The notes under the pieces: model-generated
Seen by the model: the letters and a program-made list of their open reading frames with translations, nothing else
What the model was told of the DNA's origin: nothing
Database searches by the model: none
Origin: Trichodesmium sp. MAG_R04
GTDB taxonomy: Bacteria > Cyanobacteriota > Cyanobacteriia > Cyanobacteriales > Microcoleaceae
Assembly: GCA_023356515.1 (NCBI GenBank)
Contig: JAKQYG010000038.1
Location: forward strand, 1 to 15,958
Length of the DNA stretch: 15,958 bases
Direction of reading: 5' to 3'
Shown: positions 1-5,691 of the stretch, in pieces
Position numbering within the stretch: position 1 is the first letter of the stretch
How the letters are laid out: every line of letters starts with the position of its first letter
Position numbers and translations under genes: made by a program

Positions 1-297
1 TAACCAGATAGGCATTGCCATGAGAAAAGATCGAAAGCCCTTAGGAGCATAGCTGAGGTAAGTTTCCAGGAGTCGCTCGAATTTAACTAAAGGTTTGTCG
101 TAGAAAACTATTTGGTCTAGGTCGAGTAATTCTATATTGGCTTCTTTTAAACAATAGGAGATAGCATTTTTGGGAAATCTGGCATCATGTTTTTTACGAG
201 AAAATCTTTCTTCTTGGGCGGCGGCAATAATTTTTCCATCACATACGAGGGCGGCGGCACTGTCGTGGTAATAAGCTGAGATTCCTAGGATGTTCAT
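1..297 (-). CDS. Carbamoyltransferase (NodU/CmcH family), N-terminal part
   Basis: The 99 visible codons begin MNILGISAYYHDSAAALV and continue with IIAAAQEERFSRKKHDARFP, the hallmark opening of NodU/CmcH-type O-carbamoyltransferases. These use carbamoyl phosphate to carbamoylate hydroxyl groups on sugars or natural products. Only the start of the N-terminal Kae1-like ATPase-fold domain is present. The rest of the protein (the family is usually around 550-600 residues) lies beyond the window edge, so this is a window truncation and not a broken gene. The start is fixed by the conserved MNILGI. A GAGGAG-like stretch sits about 14 nt upstream, further than a normal Shine-Dalgarno, so its role is unclear. 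A minus-strand TATAAT (381-386) could be the -10 box. Substrate and pathway cannot be told from this fragment. Confidence 0.9.
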   Translation of the reverse strand, partial: MNILGISAYYHDSAAALVCDGKIIAAAQEERFSRKKHDARFPKNAISYCLKEANIELLDLDQIVFYDKPLVKFERLLETYLSYAPKGFRSFLMAMPIWL

Positions 298-491
298 GAT
301 TTATAAATTTTCTCCTCAGATAGGATTCAGATAGGATCTTTATATCTGGTTTTGGCCAATATTTCGTTAAATATCCTCAAATTATAGTTCATCACTGCAT
401 ATTATCTAGCCAACTTTGAAAAATTATGAAATCTTTTCCTATTCTATAAGTAAATCTTTTTGGCGTGTAATTAGATAAAAGTTGCCCTTAT
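298..491. other. Intergenic leader of the carbamoyltransferase gene
   Basis: AT-rich, with no coding signal on either strand. It holds a short direct repeat (agatagga) near 318-337 and, on the minus strand, a TATAAT at 381-386 without a recognisable -35 at normal spacing. Confidence 0.4.
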
Positions 492-591
492 TTACTGAAA
501 AAACGGGTATAAAGCCTCGGCGACTTTCTCTGCATCAATATTTTTTGCAAATAATTGTTTTATCTGGGAATATGTGTGATAAAATATCGAT

Positions 592-924
592 ATGAAGCCA
601 AAAAAGATAACAATCTTAGTAAGAGAGGACAAGTTATTAAACGGAACGTCAAATCAATATAAATCCTTGGATAAAGCTATTAGGACAGCACAGTTTATTA
701 GAAATAAAGCTCTCAGATATTGGATGGACAACCAAGGAGTAAATAAGTCCCGTTTATACAAACTCAGTAAAGAGTTAGTTAGTGAGTTCCCTTTTGTTAA
801 TCAATTAAATTCATCAGCTAGACAAGCCTCAGTAGAAGTAGCTTGGACTTCAATTAGTAACCTTTATCGTCCCTGTAAGGAAGGAGCTAAGAAAAAAGGC
901 TACCCTAGTGCTAATGATGGGTAA
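592..924 (+). pseudogene. tnpB: TnpB (RNA-guided nuclease of IS605-type elements), N-terminal remnant
   Basis: The first roughly 105 residues are typical of cyanobacterial TnpB: YKSLDKAIRTAQFIRNKALR, then SRLYKLSKELVSEFPFVNQL, NSSARQASVEVAWTSIS and CKEGAKKKGYP. In intact proteins of about 400 residues this leads into the helical region and the OrfB beta-barrel, the RuvC-like catalytic domain and a zinc finger. Here the frame runs after GYP into five unrelated residues and a stop, so all catalytic Asp/Glu residues and the Cys4 zinc finger are absent. No restoring frame was found between 905 and the right-end hairpin. The product cannot be a nuclease. A short truncated peptide could still be made, but no clear Shine-Dalgarno precedes the ATG. 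Confidence 0.8.
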
Positions 925-973
925 CTTGATTTAGTAAGATGTGTCAATGAGCAAAGGATCACTTTTTGTGAGG

Positions 974-998
974 ATTCCCGTGCCTTTAGACCGGGGAG
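974..998 (+). repeat. IS605-type right-end hairpin (3' end of a reRNA-like region)
   Basis: CCCG (977-980) pairs with CGGG (992-995) around an 11-nt loop, extended by T-G and T-A pairs. The surrounding motif (attcccgtgcctttagaccg, then ggggag) resembles the right end of tnpB elements, where the 3' end of the guide RNA lies. The bases after the hairpin (from about 1005) would be the last guide sequence if such an RNA were ever made from here. Confidence 0.55.
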
Positions 999-1091
999 TA
1001 TGTTAACCTCTTTGTATACTACATTTTGTCGTGCGGAATGCGGGCTATATAGTTTTCTGCAAATTCGCTCAGCAGAATGGAGTAAGTTAGT

Positions 1092-1163
1092 GATCGCGTC
1101 ACAGGAATTAATCATACTACTGTGATTGGATGGGTAAAGTTTGTCGGAGAACAGTTACCAGAT
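1092..1163 (+). pseudogene. IS1-type transposase fragment (HTH region)
   Basis: An open stretch of 24 codons reads DRVTGINHTTVI followed by GWVKFVGEQLPD. This resembles the helix-turn-helix segment of IS1-type transposases common in cyanobacteria (a G[VI].HTT[VI]I.WVK.VGE.LPD pattern). In-frame stops flank it (near 1083 and at 1176), and neither the upstream zinc-finger part nor the downstream DDE catalytic core is present. It lies directly downstream of the IS605 relic, so this spot has been hit repeatedly. The match is short and made from memory of the family, hence moderate confidence. Confidence 0.45.
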
Positions 1164-1203
1164 ATTCTTAGACCATGAATAAATTCATGAAGTTGGGTAC
1201 TCT

Positions 1204-2361
1204 TTACTTTGTATAAATTTTCTTTAATTGCTTTAAAGCCCATTGCGCTGTTTTCTCGACTTCTGGATCTGAGTCATATTCTGCTTGTTGCAATAGGTTA
1301 GTGGCTTGAATGATTAATTCATAAATTCGCATTAAATCTCGGATAGCATTCTTTCTTATTTCCCCATGATCATTCTGTAGTGATATTGCTAGGGCTCTAG
1401 TTATTGGTTTTAATGTTCTAGTACCAATTTCTGAGAGAGTTGCTAAAATTAAACTTTGCTGCTTAGAATCAGAAGCTATGAGTAAATTAACTAATGGTTG
1501 AACAGCTCTAGAATCTCCTTTTTGCCCAAGCTCCCAAATAGCTTGATGCCGTTTTTTGGGGTCAAAATTTTGCAATTCATTAATTAACTGCTCAACAATA
1601 TTAACTTGAGGCAAAGGATAATTATTTTCCTGAGTAGGATTGTTAGAGTTAAAGTGTGGAACGATATAATTTTTGTCAGTTGCTTGTGGGAAATCTAGTT
1701 GAGCTTCTTTTTGCTCATAATTATTATTGTCTTGGTGATCTATAGAAGAAATACTATCAACTATAGGAGATGTTTTTGCTTCAATTTCGTGATCTTGATG
1801 ATGGAATTTAGAGCTATTCTGGGAAATTGGTACATAAGCATTTTCTTCTAAGTGTTCTGGTGGTAGAGTAACAACAGAATCTAAAGACTTTTTAGTATTG
1901 TCCACGGAATAGTTTTCGGAAGATACTGACAAGTTTTGGCTATTTAGTTCGGGATAGTTAGTTTCTAGATCGGGTAAAGTTCCTTCTGATATTTCTTTTG
2001 GGTCTAAATTTATAGGTTTATGATCATCAAACAGCTTGAATAAAATGAAGACTGCTGTGCCAGTGACTAGAACAGATATTATGCTTAAAATAAATAGTGT
2101 TTTTCGCTCCCCTGGAATCTTGAGTAGGGAACGAATTAGTTTCGACACATTTGAATTATTTGAGTTACTATCTTGAGCAATATACAGAGGAACGAAAGAA
2201 TTAATTTGATGAAATTGTTGTAGGTTTTCTGTTTTTTTCAAGGTACGATTACTAAATTTCCCTGTGTTATAATTATTAATTACTGCTCTACTTACAGTTG
2301 GAGAAAAGGAAAAAAAAGTTAACCACGTAATAATCAAAAAAGTGGATTTGTAGTCGAGCAT
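1204..2361 (-). CDS. Membrane-anchored HEAT-repeat protein
   Basis: A 385-residue protein in four parts. Residues 7-26 are a hydrophobic, signal-like N-terminus. Residues 88-110 form a strong transmembrane helix (TLFILSIISVLVTGTAVFIL). Residues 115-250 are a low-complexity linker rich in Ser, Asn, Asp, Glu and Gln. Residues 255-382 are a compact alpha-helical HEAT-repeat domain with the conserved run RHQAIWELGQKGDSRAVQPL, then LATLSEIGTRTLKP, IRKNAIRDL and SDPEVEKTAQWALKQL. This C-terminal block is a recognisable conserved cyanobacterial HEAT domain of unknown function. HEAT solenoids usually bind other proteins. The gene is transcribed away from the two kinase genes, with a 613-bp gap. The ATG at 2361 has only a weak purine stretch upstream. 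The domain assignment is firm; the biological role is unknown. Confidence 0.85.
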   Translation of the reverse strand: MLDYKSTFLIITWLTFFSFSPTVSRAVINNYNTGKFSNRTLKKTENLQQFHQINSFVPLYIAQDSNSNNSNVSKLIRSLLKIPGERKTLFILSIISVLVTGTAVFILFKLFDDHKPINLDPKEISEGTLPDLETNYPELNSQNLSVSSENYSVDNTKKSLDSVVTLPPEHLEENAYVPISQNSSKFHHQDHEIEAKTSPIVDSISSIDHQDNNNYEQKEAQLDFPQATDKNYIVPHFNSNNPTQENNYPLPQVNIVEQLINELQNFDPKKRHQAIWELGQKGDSRAVQPLVNLLIASDSKQQSLILATLSEIGTRTLKPITRALAISLQNDHGEIRKNAIRDLMRIYELIIQATNLLQQAEYDSDPEVEKTAQWALKQLKKIYTK

Positions 2362-2974
2362 AATGTTCTTTCAGAAGTTTTCTAAGGCACCTTTTATTGG
2401 TTGATGGTCATTTCAGTTATCTTTACCTCCCTTGACTTTTGACTTTTTTTTTCTGACTCTAGGATCAATTTAAACTGTAGATTGTATAAGCACATTTTAA
2501 TTGTAACACATAATATTAGGTAAATATTATCTTTACAGGATTTCCACTGCAGATGTGTTGTTGGTAAATTTTTCAGATATTTACTCTACAATTCGTGCAG
2601 GTATTGCCCTTACTGCTAAAGGTTTTGAAGCCATTTTCGGAGTCAAAAATCTTAGAGTCCAGATATTTGGACTTTTTATTTCTAAATACTATATTGTCGA
2701 ATCAAGTCCAATCACAATATCTTAGGCCAAAATACCCAAAGTTTAATAGTCGGAGTAAAGTTAAAATAAAACTATAATGTTATGTTAAGTCAAACACTTA
2801 TAATTAGGCTTATAGTTGGGATTATAGCCCCTAATAATGTTTATATTAGGATGTTTAGTCCAACTAAAAACAAAAAAGTTATTATTACTAATTATCTGAA
2901 CATGATATAAATCACTAGAAAATTATCTGGTCGATTAAAAACCTCCCTATCAAAACTAAATTTGTAATCAGGCT
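2362..2974. other. AT-rich divergent intergenic region between HEAT and pseudokinase genes
   Basis: No gene is well supported. TATTAGG or its complement recurs (2514-2520, 2844-2850; CCTAATA at 2830-2836). CCTAATA and TATTAGG at 2830-2850 form a perfect 7-bp inverted repeat with a 7-nt loop, about 125 nt before the kinase-like gene. An open frame at 2507-2725 (plus strand, possible GTG at 2555) has a protein-like composition around NFSDIYSTIRAGIALTAKGF but matches nothing I recognise. A poly-T stretch with TTGACTTTTGACTTTT repeats lies near 2432-2452. Confidence 0.35.
2830..2850. promoter_or_regulatory. Inverted repeat CCTAATA-N7-TATTAGG upstream of the pseudokinase gene
   Basis: Perfect 7-bp arms with a 7-nt spacer, and a further ATTAGG half-site at 2803-2808. 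It could be an operator or a leader hairpin. There is no T-tract and no protein is known to bind it. Confidence 0.3.
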
Positions 2975-5200
2975 ATGGATACGAAGATTGGCAAAATTGT
3001 AGATAAACGGTATTATTTGATCCAACCTATAAGTTCAAGTCTTTTAGGACAGACATATTTAGCAGCAGATACTCACCGCCCGGGCTCCCCCCAATGTCTA
3101 ATTAGAGAAATTCAACTAGTAAATTTTAGCTCAGAAAATCAAGAGGTTATACTATCATTATTTAAAGAAAAAGTAGAAAAGATTTTTAGTTTGAGTCAAC
3201 ACGATGGCTTACCAAATTTATTGGCTCATTTCCAAGAAAACAACAATATATACTTAGTTGAAGACTATATAGTAGGCCTATTTTTATCAGAAGAATTAGC
3301 TGAAGGTAAATCTCTGGGAGAATTAGAAGTAATCAATATTTTAAAAGAGATACTAGAAATCTTAGTCTTCATTCATAATCAAGGGGAAACTCATGGAAGA
3401 ATTAAACCAGAAAATTTAGTTAGACGAATATTAGATGGAAAATTATTCTTAACTAATTTTGGTTTAGAAAGAGAAATTGAGAGAATTTTAGAATTTAATG
3501 AGGAACCGTTAATATCAGAAAATGACCAGCTAAATGACCATTATAGCTCACTTTATATCCTATCAGCAGAGAATCAAGAGAAAGTAGACAAGAAAAATGA
3601 TATTTATGCTTTAGGGATATTTGCTATTCAAGCACTAACAGGATTATCCCCTAAAAATTTACTGAAACAAAAACAAATTAACAATACTCTAGGAATAGAA
3701 ATACCTTGGCAAGATTTGCAAGTATGTTCGCTAGAACTATCAGATATCATTGACAAAATTATCAATAGTCAAGGTGAACAGAATTATGACTCAGCAACAG
3801 AAATCCTAGCAGAGTTAAGCAAGATATCAGACTCTATTGAAGCCAAGAGTATCTCAGAAACAGAAACTATCATTACCATACCACCCGAAAAAAGAAAGAT
3901 TGCATCATCACTACCTGAACTTAGATACAAGAAAAAAAATATATTAATTGCTAGTTTAGCATTTATAGTAATAACAATAGTAGGAGTAGCGATCACTTGT
4001 CTCTGGCAATACCAATTTATAATAGCTCAAGCACTCTATAGAGACGGTCAAAAGTCAGCTAAACAAGGAAGACAACAAACAGCGATCGCAAACTACACTA
4101 AAGCACTCCAACTCAATCCCAAAAACCCATTCATTTACTATCAAAGAGGAAACTCTTACTATTCTAAGAAAGCCTATGAAAAGGCAATAAAAGATTATAC
4201 AGCAGGGATTAAAATCAAACCTAACTACAAAGATGCTTATTATCAAAGGGCTCTAATTTATTATGAACTAGACAACAACGAAAAAGCTATTACCGATTTA
4301 ACGCAAATATTAAGAATAAATCCTAACTATACTAAAGCTTACAACAAACGAGGGCTAATTTACTACCAAATTGGAGACTACAAAAATGCTATTCAAGACT
4401 ACAGTCAATCAATTAGACTTAATCCCAAAGATAGCGAAAACTATATTAACAGGGGAATCGCACGAGGGGCTACAGGGGATCAAGCAGGTGCAATTAGTGA
4501 CTATACTCGAGCTATTGAAATAAACCCTAATAATGTACAAGCATATCATTATCGAGGCTACTCTCGATTTGAGATAGCAGACTATCAAGGTGCAATCGCA
4601 GACTATAATCAGATATTAGAAATCAAACCCAATGATGTTAATGCTTATACAAATAGATGTAGTGCTTATCTTCATAAGGGAAATTATTTATCAGCAATAA
4701 CAAATTGCGAACAAGCAATAGAAATAAATCCTCAGGATTTTTCAGCATATCATAATCTATGTATTACTTATTTCAATCTAGGAGAATATCAAGAAGCAAC
4801 AGAAAATTGTAGTATTGCTATTGGTATAGACAATAAAAATGCAAAAGCTTATACAAATAGAGGTTTAGCACAGCTTAATCGTGGCTATTTAGAAGGAGCC
4901 ATAGAAGATTTTACCACAGCAATTAAGATTAATCCTCAAGATGACCTTGCCTATAGTCATCGGGGCATGATTTTCTCAGAGATAGGAAAGTATAATCAAG
5001 CGATTAAAGATTTTTCTCAGGCCATTATACTCAATTCAAATAATGCCAAAGCCTATTATAATAGAGGAGTTATTCTATATGAATTACAAGACCTAACTTC
5101 AGCAATAGCAGACTTTAGTAAAAGTGCTAACCTATTTTTAAAACAAGGTAAAACAAAAGATTATCAAAACTCCCTAAATATGATTAAACAACTACAGTAA
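2975..5200 (+). CDS. Pseudokinase-TM-TPR protein (degenerate Ser/Thr kinase)
   Basis: 741 residues. Residues 1-285 have the fold signature of cyanobacterial Ser/Thr kinases (GQTYLAADTHRPGSPQC at 25-41) and align without gaps to the neighbouring kinase through the catalytic loop, but the catalytic residues are gone. The ATP-binding Lys is Arg44, HRD is HGR (140-142), DFG is NFG (161-163) and the glycine loop is SSSLLG. By ungapped alignment the helix-C Glu falls on Lys66, with a Glu next to it. Asn147 and the catalytic-loop Lys144 remain. Residues 322-344 span the membrane. Residues 351-724 are eleven contiguous 34-residue TPR units, followed by a 17-residue tail. Positive charge before the span (KRK, RYKKK) suggests the TPR domain faces the periplasm. 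The frame is intact over 2.2 kb with TPR consensus preserved, so it is not a decaying pseudogene. It is probably a regulatory pseudokinase; residual ATP binding is possible. Confidence 0.9.
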   Translation: MDTKIGKIVDKRYYLIQPISSSLLGQTYLAADTHRPGSPQCLIREIQLVNFSSENQEVILSLFKEKVEKIFSLSQHDGLPNLLAHFQENNNIYLVEDYIVGLFLSEELAEGKSLGELEVINILKEILEILVFIHNQGETHGRIKPENLVRRILDGKLFLTNFGLEREIERILEFNEEPLISENDQLNDHYSSLYILSAENQEKVDKKNDIYALGIFAIQALTGLSPKNLLKQKQINNTLGIEIPWQDLQVCSLELSDIIDKIINSQGEQNYDSATEILAELSKISDSIEAKSISETETIITIPPEKRKIASSLPELRYKKKNILIASLAFIVITIVGVAITCLWQYQFIIAQALYRDGQKSAKQGRQQTAIANYTKALQLNPKNPFIYYQRGNSYYSKKAYEKAIKDYTAGIKIKPNYKDAYYQRALIYYELDNNEKAITDLTQILRINPNYTKAYNKRGLIYYQIGDYKNAIQDYSQSIRLNPKDSENYINRGIARGATGDQAGAISDYTRAIEINPNNVQAYHYRGYSRFEIADYQGAIADYNQILEIKPNDVNAYTNRCSAYLHKGNYLSAITNCEQAIEINPQDFSAYHNLCITYFNLGEYQEATENCSIAIGIDNKNAKAYTNRGLAQLNRGYLEGAIEDFTTAIKINPQDDLAYSHRGMIFSEIGKYNQAIKDFSQAIILNSNNAKAYYNRGVILYELQDLTSAIADFSKSANLFLKQGKTKDYQNSLNMIKQLQ
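4025..5146 (+). repeat. Eleven tandem TPR units of the pseudokinase
   Basis: Eleven 34-residue units without insertions, each fitting the TPR pattern (aromatic at 4 and often 11, small residue at 8, Ala near 20, Pro near 32). Units 7 and 8 alone carry Cys at positions 8 and 24 (residues 562, 578, 596, 612). Confidence 0.9.
4082..4089. repeat. HIP1 octamer GCGATCGC
   Basis: Perfect copy of the highly iterated palindrome of cyanobacteria, inside the pseudokinase gene. Confidence 0.9.
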
Positions 5201-5691
5201 TTATAGGAATTAGAACATAGAAAATAGGAATTAATTTAAAATATAAAAATATTTTTCTTATAGCTATAGCTAATTAATGAAACTTGATATAGCATCACAT
5301 TCACCTCCCTCTAAGTATTTTAATAACTCTTATGTATTAATAAATTAGGTTATCAAAAGTATTTTTTAGCCATCTTTAATCCTTTTGCTTTATCAAACCA
5401 TAAGTCCACATATATGGGATTTGAAGGAGCTAAAAAAAGATACTTGATTCAATATTTCAAGCCCTATGCTTCAGAAGTAAGTTTGATAACTGATAAGCTA
5501 AAATAACCTCCGGCCGAAAATCTCTTATATCAAGCTAATTTAGTATTGTATATAATTCTAACTAGCAAAAACATTAAGAGACTTAATTCATAAACTTACT
5601 CTGCTCTATCTGTTCTCTTTTCCCTAATCTAATTTAAATTTCTCTGAATAGTTAAGGAAAATAGTATAAAATAAATAATAAAATATATATT
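5201..5691. other. AT-rich intergenic region between the two kinase-like genes
   Basis: 490 bp with no confident gene. It contains the palindromes AAAAATATTTTT (5245-5256) and TAGCTATAGCTA (5261-5272), just after the pseudokinase gene and possibly part of its 3' end. An open frame runs through about 5330-5506 and ends in a possible 30-residue peptide (ATG at 5414, GFEGAKKRYLIQYFKPYASE) with no recognised relatives. The length and AT content argue for a separate promoter for the downstream kinase, but I could not identify one confidently. Confidence 0.4.

Larger units (their letters stand above)
492..1005 (+). mobile_element. Internally deleted IS200/IS605-type (TnpB) element
   Basis: The segment opens with TTACTGAAAAA and a left-end-like motif (TAAAGCCTCG...CGACTTT, 510-527). 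About 65 nt later comes the N-terminus of TnpB (592). The reading frame leaves TnpB similarity near 905, and about 70 nt later there is a GC-rich hairpin (974-998) of the kind that closes such elements in cyanobacteria. No TnpA is present. The relic is roughly 0.5 kb, against about 1.3-1.5 kb expected for a complete tnpB-only element, so most of TnpB has been deleted. The outer boundaries are estimated, not proven: the left one rests on the second copy of the left-end motif at 13251-13300. Confidence 0.65.

Noticed and set aside
900..1115. 71-codon minus-strand frame across the IS relics
   Set aside because: It overlaps the IS605 right end and the IS1-type fragment on the opposite strand and has no recognisable motif or ribosome site.
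2595..2777. 60-codon plus-strand frame
   Set aside because: Composition is that of random AT-rich DNA, and another frame over the same bases looks more protein-like.
3784..4246. Minus-strand frames inside the pseudokinase gene
   Set aside because: Shadows of a strongly supported gene; their sequence mirrors the TM and TPR codons.
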